Below, piece after piece: positions 36,377 to 45,806 of a stretch of 64,000 bases of DNA. Origin of the DNA: Opisthocomus hoazin (taxonomy: Eukaryota > Chordata > Aves > Opisthocomiformes > Opisthocomidae); the NCBI RefSeq assembly GCF_030867145.1, contig NC_134439.1:6609379-6673378 (forward strand), read 5' to 3'. The notes under the pieces are model-generated. The model ran no database searches, was not told the origin of the DNA, and saw nothing but the letters and a program-made list of their open reading frames with translations. Both the position numbers and the translations under genes were made by a program. Within the stretch, counting starts at the first letter, position 1; every line of letters begins with the position of its first letter.

Positions 36377-37710
36377 CCTGTGCTTCGTTCCCTTTTTCTC
36401 CTTTACGTTTTGCCGGCAGTGTCGTGCCTGCCTGCTGGGGGCTGGTGTTTCCTCCCTGGCAGAGTCTCAGCCAGCGCCTGCATCTCGCTGTCTCTTCTAA
36501 TGGAATCATTGTTAAAAATAAGCAATTTTATTTCCCAGAAGATGCCCAGCAGCAGCGTCTGTCATTTTGTCCTAATTGACTTGACTTCTGCCGGTGCGCG
36601 GGTTGCGCCGGGGCGTGGTGAGGAGCCAGACGGGGCTGGGCTCGGGCAGAGCTGCGCCTGGTACCTACGGTTACATGAGCACGGAGATCTCGTAGACGGT
36701 CTCCTAAACGTGTGTCTGTGCGAGACAGACAGCAGAGGTGTCTCGGGAGCCGGTTAAGGGTTTACTAAAATAGAGGCTGATGTCTGGAACAAATTCTCCT
36801 ACGCAGCCTGTAGTAAGGGACAACCCAGCTCCGGAGGCGCCCGGCCGTCCCGCTGCCCATCTGCACCTCCGCCGGGTGCTGGGGTGCACTCAGCGCGAGG
36901 GTGATGATGGCAGAAGGACGAGGGTGAGGGTCTTCTCCAGGCAGCAAAAACTTTCCAGCTGTCTTCTGAGGACGTGATGTGAGGGCAGGCATTGCCGGTT
37001 GAACGGAGGGGCGAGCTTGGTTGTTGCTCTTGATAAGAAATTGAGTCTGAACCAACGCAGGATGGTCTTGAATCAGCTACAAGATGAAAAAAAAGGACTG
37101 GCATTTGGACTCCCAGGGTGGGCTGCTCATCTGCAGTAAAAGACAGATCCTGAAGGTTGGAGAATGTGGGTTTAGCTCTTGATTCTGACACTGTTTTCTG
37201 TGACCTTGGGCAGGTCACTTAGCTCCCTGCGCTGTGACTGTGTCTTCAGCCACAGAGGAGTCAAATGCATTCAGTTCTGCCCTTAAGCCTTGAAACGACA
37301 AGGTCCTCCACCTCTAATGGGAAACCCAGTTGTCCTTTAAATTGTCCGAAGGCCAGAAGATTATTCATAAGTAATTAGTAAATTCATAAACGCTCCTTAA
37401 ATAGTAGCAACCATTGCAATACTTCAGGAGTTAAAGCCTGGATGGTGAATAGACGCGTGATTCCAAGCTTGAATTGAGTAGCGCAATCTTTCTTCCACTT
37501 TAAATTCACCATAACGACCTTTTCCTGACTGAATCTTCTTACCGAGATGGAGACGTGGAAGAGCGAGGTACCGTGGCGGGACAAGTTTATGCAGTAAAAA
37601 CTCAGTTTTTAGCCCAATTTTGAGTAGAAGTGAGACTTGTCTCTGCCTCTGCTGTCATTGGTGTCCTGCTCGGGGTCTTGCAGAGCACCAGTGACCCCGA
37701 AGGGTGTTTT
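36377..37710 (+). other. MYO1D: MYO1D intron, no recognisable gene
   Basis: Contains a MIR-like relic around 37,150-37,260. No exon is recognised. Confidence 0.5.
37150..37260 (+). mobile_element. MIR-like SINE relic
   Basis: Contains GTGACCTTGGGCAGGTCACT, very close to the hallmark tRNA-related/core junction of MIR SINEs. It is preceded by GGTTTAGCTCTTGATTCTGACACTG-like sequence where MIR has its B-box region. The downstream part is decayed. MIRs are ancient elements that occur at low copy in birds. The 20-base block makes this call stronger than the one at 23.4 kb. Confidence 0.55.
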
Positions 37711-37955
37711 CACAAACTGAAGCAGAGGAAGCTCCAGCTGAACCCGAGGAAGAACTTCTTCCCTCTGAGGGTGACGGAGCCCTGGCCCAGGCTGCCCAGG
37801 GAGGCTGTGGAGTCTCCTTCTCTGGAGATATTCCAGCCCCGCCTGGACGCGGTGCTGTGCAGCCTGCTCTGGGTGACCCTGCTTGGGCAGGGGGCTGGGC
37901 TGGGTGACCCACAGAGGGCCCTGCCAGCCCCTGCCGTGCTGGGGTTCTGTGGTTC
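37711..37955 (+). mobile_element. CR1 LINE 3' fragment
   Basis: A 5'-truncated CR1 3' region starting at CACAAACTGAAGCAGAGG and ending at a GGTTCTGTGG-type terminus. Sense to MYO1D. Its break is within about ten bases of the break in the copy at 34.3 kb. Confidence 0.93.
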
Positions 37956-40523
37956 ACTGCGTGTTGCCCATGTCTATGAAAGACTTTGTTGGACTTCCAA
38001 GATTACGCTGGACCGTCTCCATTTGGGATCTAAATTCTGCAGGCACGTGGGGAAGCATCTGCCCAGCTGCGCTACTGGCTAAAACCTCGTTGTAGCGGTG
38101 AGATTTGGAAGGTCGTTTGGTCCGGTCTGCTGGCTTTCTCCCTTGCGGTCCGTGAATAAACCCTCTCACGCCAGGGCAGCCCGCAGCTGTCATCTCCCCT
38201 TTTTGCCGCTGCACCAGCAAGTGGGATGCTGGTGTGACCGAGGGACTGGAAACCAAACTGACGTTTCCTCCAAGCTTGGCCTCGCTGGTGCCTGACCGAG
38301 CACGGGAGCGGCATCCAAGAGCCTCCAGGTCCCAGCGCGTCGAGCTGCTTGCGGAGCTGGCGGCAGGGTTCGGTGCAGCGTTGCCTAGCCAGGAAGACCG
38401 AGGACGGGGTTTGTAATCCCTGTGGGGACTTGCAAATCCCTGTGTGGGTGGTTCTGTGGGTGGTGTTCAAGAGCCATCCGGCTCCCCCAGCAAAAGGTTT
38501 GGGGGCTGAAACCTCTTCACACACGAAGCAAAGCGACATATGATCAAGAGAGGATGAGTACTGTCATGGTGGGGGGAAGTAAAGCCCTTCTTTAATGGAA
38601 ATATTACATGGAGCAAAGATCAGAGCATCTTCTCCAGAGCCCACTATCCCAGGACAACATTAGCTTCACGTAGACGTGTCTTTAGTGGATTGTCCTCATT
38701 CCAGCAGCTGGGACCTAGAGAGACTGAGCTTCTTGATGAAACTCCCACAGCCACAGGGCTCAAAATACATCAAGGACCTTCTGATTTCCAGGCATGGGTC
38801 CTGCTCGTGGTCCAAATTCAGGTTAATGACATTTCTCTCCCCTGGTTTGGGCTCCTTATGGCTGTGCAACAGCGTCAGCAGAGTTTGGCTGTCAGCAGCC
38901 ACAGACCCTCTGTCTTCGTACCTATAATTTGATGAGGGCCATGGGAGAGGAGAAGGAAAGTCGTTCGCAGTTATCCTCCTTACAGACACTGGATGCTCTC
39001 CGAGCACGTGATGGCAGGAATCCCCGAGAGGCTCCTCTGCGCGTGCGGCTCGTTCTGCTAAGACACAGTAAAAATAGCAAACTAAGCAGGGATTTGAGCC
39101 TCGACGCACGGAGGCGAGAGTAAAGAAGAATTAAATACCTGGGACAACGTGAGGGCTCTGTGTGCCGCTGCCCTGCCAGCACCCCTCCAGCCGAACGCCC
39201 GCTCGTTTTCCTGGGAGCGGCGAACTCCTGCGTTACCTGGAAGCGGCATAAAGAGGCGGCTCATGGGGTGCGACGCGTCCCGAACGGTCTTAACAAAGGG
39301 AAAACGAAGCCTGGGAAGGACTTAACGCTGCGTCCGTGAAAATGCTGTCACAGCTCAAGCGAGGGGAGACCTCGGCTCTGGGAGCGAAGCGCAGTGAAAC
39401 GGAAACCCAGCGCATCCTCCTCAGCGTGTTGGAAGCATGGAGAGGCCGTGGAGTCGATGCCACCGTGTCATTAAACCACTCGATATTGTGCTAAGAAATG
39501 CTGGAAATTGGGGAATCTGATGTGCTGCTGGGGTCGCAGGAGGGATTTCCCAAAGGCCGAGTCCCTGGGTGTCTCATCCCGCTGCCCGACGCTGGCGGGG
39601 GCTCGGGGGGACGGGGCTGCTGCGGGCGTTTCTCCGCAGGGCTCGTGGCTGCAGCTCCTGCGTCCGCACCTCGCCTCCGGCCCCGGCCCCAGGGAGCAGC
39701 CGGGCATTTCTCTGCCCGCGGTACGAGGAAAGTTATCTGTGATATGAAATGGTGGCGTTTGTGGCCTTTGGCAGAGGGGGACGGCCTTGCCGGCCGTCGC
39801 TGGCCCGGCGCGGAGATGGACGGCAGCCTGGCCGTGCTGTCCTGATGTCAGCGACCCAGGCAGCCATCGGGGCCGCAGAAACTCCTGATTAGTGCTGAAG
39901 CTGGGTGAAAGGGTTACAAAGCTGGGGACCAGTTTGCAGTGATGGGTTTGTCCCAGTGCCTGTGCCCAGGGCCTCGTTCAGGGTGCTCCGACCTCGGGAG
40001 GCTGCACGGTTCGTCTGTCTGTCTGTCTGTCTGCCTGCCTGCAGAGGGAATAGAAAAAAAACCAGCCCTACCTGGGGTTCTTCTAGCTCTTTCATGCTGT
40101 ACTTTTGATCTCTGAGCTCAGAACGAGGGATGTCATCATGGTTATTCTAATTATAGTGATGGGAGTGATTGCCCGCGAGGTCGTCTGGCTCCGGTCGGAG
40201 GGTGGCTGAGCTGGCCACGGCCCCCGGGCCTGCCACAACCCGGCCCATGGAGCGATACCCCCCCCATCGGCACGGATCCCGATGCCGGCATCCCTGGGTG
40301 CACGTCCCCCAGCGTGGGACACCTTCACGTGCGGGCGCGGGGCTCAACCCAGCCCGAAAGCCGGGCTCGGAGCTGCGGCGTGGCTCAAGGCACCGTGCTG
40401 GGGTTGATGCAGGATGCGTCCCGACCCGAAAACCCCTCTCCCTGCCTGGCACCGAGGGCTGAGCGACAGCGACCGCGTCTCACCCCTCCTCCCTGACTCC
40501 TCTTTCCCCTGTTGCCTTCGCAG
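37956..40523 (+). other. MYO1D: MYO1D intron, right end, with splice acceptor
   Basis: No further exon is recognised. The intron ends in a long pyrimidine tract and the acceptor TTGCCTTCGCAG at 40,512-40,523. A tetranucleotide array of TCTG/CCTG is at 40,013-40,042. Confidence 0.6.
40013..40042. repeat. Tetranucleotide microsatellite (GTCT)n(GCCT)n
   Basis: About seven tandem units of GTCT grading into GCCT. The core resembles the CTGCCTGTC motif of the minisatellite at 7.8-8.6 kb, but the two are unrelated in position. Confidence 0.85.
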
Positions 40524-40680
40524 GGAGAAGCGCGCGCTGCAAGTCAGCGTCACCAACCCGGTCCAGTGCAGCCTGCACGGGCGGAAATGCACCGTCTCCG
40601 TGGAAACCAAGATCAACCAATCCCAACCGGATTTCACCAGGCATCGTTCCGGTTTCGTCCTCTGCGTGCCGGGGAATTAG
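40524..40680 (+). CDS. MYO1D: Unconventional myosin-Id, last coding exon (C-terminal 51 residues)
   Basis: MYO1D is a single-headed class I myosin: an actin-based ATPase motor with IQ calmodulin-binding repeats and a basic C-terminal TH1 tail that binds membranes. It is implicated in endosome traffic and left-right asymmetry. This exon encodes only the end of the TH1 tail: [15 protein letters not shown]..., then [12 protein letters not shown] and the terminal [10 protein letters not shown]. The exon begins after a good acceptor (TTCGCAG) with one base completing the previous codon, followed by 51 codons and TAG at 40,678-40,680. Orientation and neighbours fit conserved synteny, with MYO1D tail-to-tail with CDK5R1. 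The motor, IQ and most of the tail are upstream of the window. The identification rests on recall of the C-terminus, not on a database search. Confidence 0.93.
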
Positions 40681-42813
40681 CATCCCCTCCGCCGGCGCGG
40701 CCAGCCCGGAGAGAGAGGAGATGGAGCGGGGCTTTGGCGGCCCTCCCCGGGCCCTGGGCTTTTCGAGGGGGTGAATTTAGAGATGCTCAGCCGTGACTCG
40801 GTCGTGTGCCTGCACAGAGCTCTGCAGCCAGAGGTTTCGCCAACCCAGATTCAGGAGAGGGTTTTAGTACCACGTCCCACGAAGGCTTCAAACCGCCAGT
40901 GACCTGTCTCCATCTTACAAAGCAGGCCGGGGTAGCAGGAGGGTGCTCCTGAACTGGCCCAAAAACAGCATTTATGGGTACTGACACCCTTTCCCCTGTT
41001 GATTTCTCAAACCCTCTCCACTGTTCCCTCCTGTGTTTCTTTTTTGTGTCATTTTGCGATATTACGCCGCCTCCGCCGGAGGAACCGAAGACACCCGGCT
41101 CAGGGAGTCTGGTCCCGTCAGCCCAAACCCCGACGGACCCGGAGCCGGGTTTGGGAAGGAGGGCCGGCTTCCCGCGCCGGGGAGACACTCCGCACTCCGC
41201 AGCCCCGCCGGCACGCACGGAGCCGGGACGGTACGTGGAGCCGCACCGCTGGGCTCGCCGCCTTCCTGCCTGGAGGCCGTTCCCCCATCGCGGCACCGTG
41301 GCCGGAGGCAGCTCCGCCGGCGGAAAGGAGCGTGGGACTCACGGTGCAGAGGGGGTTATTTTTTTTTTTTGATCCCACATTGCTTTTGCCTTAATTACCC
41401 TCTGTGCTCACCTCAGTCCGGTGGGTTCCCACCTGGACCAAGTGGCCTTGCTGAATTTTTATACGCTCCACGTGATGTCGCGTTAGTCCCAGCGATGAGG
41501 TTCGGGGAGGGCTCAGAGGCCCCGCTGCCGGTGGCTGAGGCGAGAAACCCGTGGAGCTCGGGGCCGGGGCCGCGGCTCCCTCGCTTTGCACTATTTAACG
41601 CTCGCTCCGGGCACGTCCGTCCGCACCAGGCGAGGGGCAGCAGCACAAACCCGACGGCAGCCACCCAGGCTGGTCCCTTCGGAGAGCTCTCCCGGGTCTT
41701 CCCGGCGGCGGTGGTGGATGTCGGGGCGTTGGGCGTCACCTTGGCTCGCCTGGGGCCATCACGTTTCCCCAGGGCTGCCCGCCTCCCGTAACCCCCAGCT
41801 CGGTGCTTGCGGGAGGGCCGTGTATCCCAGCGCAGATTTTCTCTCCGCTGCTGCGGTTCCGGCGCGGAGGCGGCCGTGCCGGGCTGCTGGGACTGCGCGT
41901 GCCAAGTCCTGGCGCTGCTGGTCAGGTCAGGATTGCCTGGGGGCCGCCGCTCTCCAGCCCGGCCGGCAAACTGGGAGCACGCGTTTAATGGAGCGTTTCG
42001 GGAATTGGAGAGCCTGGGAGAGGCTCGTCACCCATCGACCCGGTAACGAAAGGCTTCCCGAAGCCGTGCCGTGGGCACGGGGCGGGGGGACAGGTCACCG
42101 CAGCGCTTGTACCCCCCCCAGCCACCGAGCCCTGAGGGGTGCCTCGAGGGTGGTGAGGGTCCCGCTCTGCCCTCGGGTGCCGCGAGCCCTCGCGAACACG
42201 CGGTCCCCGGCCTTGCGCCAGCCCCTGCCAGCATCCCAGCCCTGCATCCCGGCCTCCGGCGCTTGCTCCCGGGATGCGGCCCCGGGATGCCCGGCGGGCT
42301 CCTGCGCCGGGGGGCTCGGCCCGTCAGGTCTGCCCCGAGCCCTGGGGACGGAGCTCTGCGGACGCCGGCCAACACCAGCTCCCACCACCCCCGGGGCCAG
42401 CGGGAGCCTGGAGGTGACGTCCCACCCACCCTCGGGACCCCCGAGGACCCCCCGCCACCCCGTCTGATCCCAGCATCCGCTCCGATCCGCGCCGACGCCA
42501 GGGGAACCCCAGCTCCCGTACGAGGCTCCCGGGGAAGCGCCGGAAGGAGAATCCTCGCCGTTGCTGTGCCTTTCTGTTTGCGCTGCTCGCTTTTTGCATC
42601 CACTGGTCCAGACGCCCCCCCCGGCAACGCTAACCCGGAGGCAAGGTAGCGGCAGGAGAGCTGATCGCTCTCCCTCCAGCGAGACGGTTGTACCGAGTCA
42701 TGATGGACAGCGATGAAGCGCAGGTTTAGGAAATTCCTCATGCTGTGAGATGGCAATATTGTATGTGATGAGATGTGTCTTTATAAAATATATTATCTGT
42801 TCCTGCTCTGGTT

Positions 42814-42855
42814 TTATATATATATATATAAATATATATAAAATATATATATATT
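42814..42855. repeat. (TA)n-rich low-complexity block
   Basis: Interrupted TATATA/AAATATAT repeats within the distal MYO1D 3' UTR. Self-complementary, so able to form cruciform or transcript hairpins. No specific function is shown. Confidence 0.85.
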
Positions 42856-43031
42856 CCTGTTTTTTTCCCATAAATTAACTATTTCTAAATTGAATTTTGA
42901 TTTTCAGCCTGGAGCGATAATCCAATGAACCTTTTTCTTTTTTTTAAATCACTGATATTTTAACGTGTGAAAGCAGAAAAAAAACAAACCTACTATAATG
43001 GACCTGGGGTTTTGTTTACATAATTTACTGT

Positions 43032-43041
43032 AATAAATAAA
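43032..43041 (+). promoter_or_regulatory. MYO1D: MYO1D poly(A) signal (AATAAATAAA)
   Basis: Two overlapping AATAAA hexamers inside an AT-rich 3' end, the only canonical signals between the MYO1D stop and this point. Cleavage would fall around 43,050-43,065. Further AATAAA strings at about 43,413 on the same strand lie inside the opposing CDK5R1 transcript. Confidence 0.7.
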
Positions 43042-43388
43042 AAGAAAACCAATTAGTTGCATCCCACTATGGCAGTGCCACTTTCTGACCGGCGCGGCGG
43101 CTCGGGGAAGAGGATGCTCATGGTGGAAAGCGGAGTTTTGGCGTCCCGATAACCTGATTTTCCACCTCTCGCGGGCCGGGCGCGGCGCTCGCCATCACCC
43201 CGCGCCGCCTCGCCGGCCCCAGCGAAGGGGTGACCCCGGTAACGCGATTAAACCCGCGCCTGCCGTAAACCCCTCGCTCGTCACCGCAAATCCAATTTCC
43301 CAGCGCCGCGGCGGGGACGTCGGAGCTGGGGGCTTGCAGAAAAGACTCCGCCACGAACCGCTGCTGTGTAATGGATGGTCAGTGCATT

Positions 43389-43394
43389 TTTATT
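43389..43394 (-). promoter_or_regulatory. CDK5R1: CDK5R1 poly(A) signal (AATAAA)
   Basis: TTTATT on the plus strand, that is AATAAA in the CDK5R1 sense, in the context GATTAAATAAAAATGCAC. Cleavage is expected near 43,365-43,380. It lies about 350 bp from the opposing MYO1D signal. Confidence 0.75.
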
Positions 43395-43769
43395 TAATCA
43401 GCACAGTACAAAAATAAATAAAAATAAGGGGAGGGGATTAAATTACAGGCACACTGAGCCCCGTGACACAGTCGGTCAGGTTATAAACCACACATACTTA
43501 CAAACACACTATACACATACATACGAAATGAGACAAATATAAATTAAGAAGTAACAATACCCACCAATTTGGTCAACAAAGATCTACAGAAGAGATTGCA
43601 CTAAAAAAACGAACGTACACATGTGTCATTAGCGGGGTCCAATGTACAGCGATGGAGAGCTTCAAGTGAAAAATAAAAAAATAAAAATAAATGGCACGTT
43701 ATTTCTCCCTCTCGTCTGTGAGCTTCACGCCCGATGGACCGGAACTAAACTAGAACTGTGCACACGGAG

Positions 43770-43789
43770 AAAAAAAAAAAAAAAAAAAA
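43770..43789. repeat. A20 homopolymer
   Basis: Twenty A on the plus strand, a U20 tract in the CDK5R1 transcript. A simple repeat. Confidence 0.9.
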
Positions 43790-44450
43790 GAATAAAACCC
43801 AAAAGACGTGACTCAGTCCCCGGGCCTGATGCGGGAACACCGGCTCAGACTGCGGCACCGGGGCGGTGTCGGGTCTTTGTGCAGGGGGGGCATTTGTACA
43901 GCCGTCTCTCGTTAAGGTTTTTTTTTCCTTTTGATTATTATTTTTTATGCGGTTTTTTCCTTTTTTTTTTTTTTCTGAAGACACAAAACGCTCCTGTCTG
44001 CATGCGCAATACCACTGGAAAAGCAACAATGAAAGAATAAAGAAGGGGAGGGTCTTTCTTTTTTTCCCCCCGAAGGTTAGTAGTTTGATTTTTTTGTTTG
44101 TTTGTTTGTTTTCTGGTTTGTTCTAAAAGTATCCGTGTAGCAGCATGTCGGCTCCCCTCGCCCGCGCCCTCGGGCAGCGCCGGGTCGCGACACCCTCGGG
44201 CAGCGCCGGGTCGCGACAGTCGCGGGCAGCGCCCGGCGGGGCGAGCCGCTTCCCACGGAGGCCGGGGTGCAGCGGCGGGCTCTCCCCTCCCCCAGACCCG
44301 CTCGGGAAATTCCAGTCTCTTCACAGAAAATAAATAAGGGGGGGGGGTTGGGGGTCCCCGGGCCGTGCCCGCGTCTCTGTCCCGTTACCGGCCGCGCCGG
44401 TGCGTCGCGATCGGCCCCGCTCCGCCGCCGCCGGGGAAGCCTTCACGGCG

Positions 44451-44480
44451 TTTTTTTTTCTTTCTTTCTTTCTTTCTTTC
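44451..44480. repeat. T-run and (CTTT)n microsatellite
   Basis: Nine T followed by C and five TTTC units; in the CDK5R1 sense this is (GAAA)n. A similar imperfect stretch follows to about 44,510. Confidence 0.9.
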
Positions 44481-44566
44481 ACTCTTCCATTCTTTCTTTT
44501 TTCCTCCTATTGGCCCCCCCGGGGTCACCTCGGTGCTGCGGTGACCGGCTCCGCTCCGCAGGTCTC

Positions 44567-44870
44567 GGGGGGGGGGGGGGGGGGCTCGGTTGGGGGGCTC
44601 CCCCCCGCCTCCCCCGGTGCCGGAGCTGCAGCAGCCCCGGGCCCGCGGGGGGGGGGGGGGGGGGGGGGGGCGGGAGGGTTCCGGGGTGGGATGGGGGGGG
44701 GGGACCGGGGGTCTGCGCTCCTCTCCGGCGGACACACGCATCCCCCCCCCCCCCCCCCCCCCCGAGGCAGCAGCTCCCCCCTTTCCCCGCCTGGAAAAGC
44801 CCCCGGGCAGCGGCTCGGGGCCGGGAGCCCCCCCCCGGTCGCCCCCTCCCCCCCCCCCCTCCCCCCCCCC
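44567..44870. repeat. Cluster of long G and C homopolymers in the CDK5R1 3' UTR
   Basis: The plus strand carries G18 at 44,567-44,584, G24 at 44,647-44,670, G11 at 44,693-44,703, C22 at 44,742-44,763, and C9, C12 and C10 between 44,828 and 44,870. G24 and C22 are complementary and 71 bp apart, so they could pair. Runs of this length are hard to sequence and their true lengths are uncertain. They begin within 30 bp of the stop codon. Confidence 0.85.
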
Positions 44871-44896
44871 ACCCCCGGGAGCCGGCGGGCGGGCGC

Positions 44897-45806
44897 TCAC
44901 CGGTCGAGCCCGATGAGCAGCCGGCCCTTCTCCTCGGCCCCGCTCTCCTTCTTGAGGTCGGCGAAGACCTGGGTGAAGTAGTGCGGGTCGGCGTTGACCT
45001 GCAGCATCTTGGGGCTCATGAGGTCGATGATGGAGAGGCAGCGGTCCCAGAAGGCCTCCTTACAGCTCTCCACCAGGAAGGGCTTCAGCGGGTAGGAGAT
45101 CTCGTTGCCCATGTAGGAGTAGGAGAGGTACAGGCAGGTGAGCAGCACTGCCTGCAGTTCGTGGTCGCTGGCCACCTCGGCCGAGATGACGTCCCGGCAC
45201 AGCATGTAGAGGAAGACCACGTTGGCCGGCGTGATGAAGCCCTGGTCCTGCCAGCCCTGCAGCAGCAGCGAGCGGTCCACCGAGCGCAGCCAGAGCACCG
45301 GGTCGGTGGGCGAGAGGTGCTTCAGCCGGTAGCACCGGCGGCAGAGGAACTCGCCCAGGCAGCGCAGCAGCTCGCTGGTGGAAGCCTGCACGACCACCCG
45401 GCGCGGGGTGGCGGCGGCGGCGGCGGCGGCGGCGGGGGGGGGGGGGGGCCGGAGGGGCCTTCTGCGCCGAGGAGAGGGCGGCGGCGGCGGGGGGGGGCGG
45501 CGGAGGGGGGGCGAAGGTGGCGAGGTTGGCGCAGGAGAGGGACTTCTTCAGGTTCTCGTTGTTGAGGTGGGTGACGTTGCTCTGGTAACCGCCGTTGGGC
45601 TGCACCTTCTTGGAGCTCTTCTTCTTGGCCGAGACGGCGGCGATGCGCTTCCAGGGCAGCACCGAGATCAGCGAGTGCCGCTTCAGGCCCTTCTCCTTCG
45701 CGTTCTTGCTGTTCTGCACCGCCGTGTAGTGCCCCACCGTGGCCGCCCCCTCCTCGAACAGCGGGGCCTTCCGGTAGCTCGGCGACAGCGACAGCACCGT
45801 GCCCAT
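44897..45806 (-). CDS. CDK5R1: Cyclin-dependent kinase 5 regulatory subunit p35, reading frame broken by a homopolymer
   Basis: p35 binds and activates CDK5, mainly in post-mitotic neurons, and is membrane-anchored. The ATG at 45,806 has a strong context (GCGCCATGG). The start [10 protein letters not shown] keeps Gly2 (myristoylation) and Ser8-Pro9. The p35/p25 calpain boundary Phe98-Ala99 is kept at the same residue number as in human (NLATFA). After an Ala/Pro-rich linker (about 100-135) comes the conserved cyclin-fold CDK5-binding domain, with [18 protein letters not shown] and [18 protein letters not shown], ending GLDR and TGA at 44,897-44,899. ATG to stop is 910 bases, not a multiple of three. 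The frames change at a 15-base run, 45,434-45,448 (poly-C in the sense strand). A run of 14 would give 302 residues (human 307). Both sides are well conserved, so an assembly or sequencing error is more likely than a real null allele. The coding region is a single exon. Confidence 0.93.
45434..45448 (-). other. CDK5R1: C15 tract: frameshift site in CDK5R1
   Basis: Fifteen G on the plus strand, flanked by a GGC-triplet array. Upstream in the gene sense the frame reads ...KAPPAPPPP. Downstream, the conserved [15 protein letters not shown] is in another frame. One base fewer, or two more, joins them. Confidence 0.85.

Larger units (their letters stand above)
40681..43055 (+). other. MYO1D: MYO1D 3' untranslated region (inferred)
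   Basis: This region follows the MYO1D stop codon and runs to the first convincing poly(A) signal at 43,032. The first two kilobases are very GC-rich (about 41,050-42,650) and give long meaningless frames on both strands. The last 400 bp are AT-rich, with a TA-repeat block at 42,814-42,855, as is usual near a vertebrate transcript end. A length of about 2.4 kb is plausible for MYO1D. An earlier non-canonical poly(A) site cannot be excluded, so the extent is inferred. Confidence 0.65.
43370..44896 (-). other. CDK5R1: CDK5R1 3' untranslated region (inferred)
   Basis: From the CDK5R1 stop to the poly(A) signal at 43,389-43,394. The 3'-terminal 250 bp (43,380-43,620) are AU-rich and look like the kind of stable, conserved end seen in neuronal mRNAs. 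The part next to the stop is extreme in composition: homopolymers of 24 G and 22 C (plus-strand sense), a 20-A run at 43,770-43,789 and a CTTT array at 44,451-44,480. Extent is inferred from sequence only. Confidence 0.7.

Noticed and set aside
1-40523. Additional MYO1D exons
   Set aside because: I looked for TH1-tail-like coding stretches with flanking AG/GT and found none I could defend. This was a by-eye search and small exons may have been missed.
40787-42756. Long frames in both directions within the MYO1D 3' UTR
   Set aside because: Pro/Arg/Gly/Ala-rich translations with no domain. Composition-driven.
44267-45565. 432-codon plus-strand frame opposite CDK5R1
   Set aside because: It is the antisense shadow of CDK5R1 plus G/C homopolymers.
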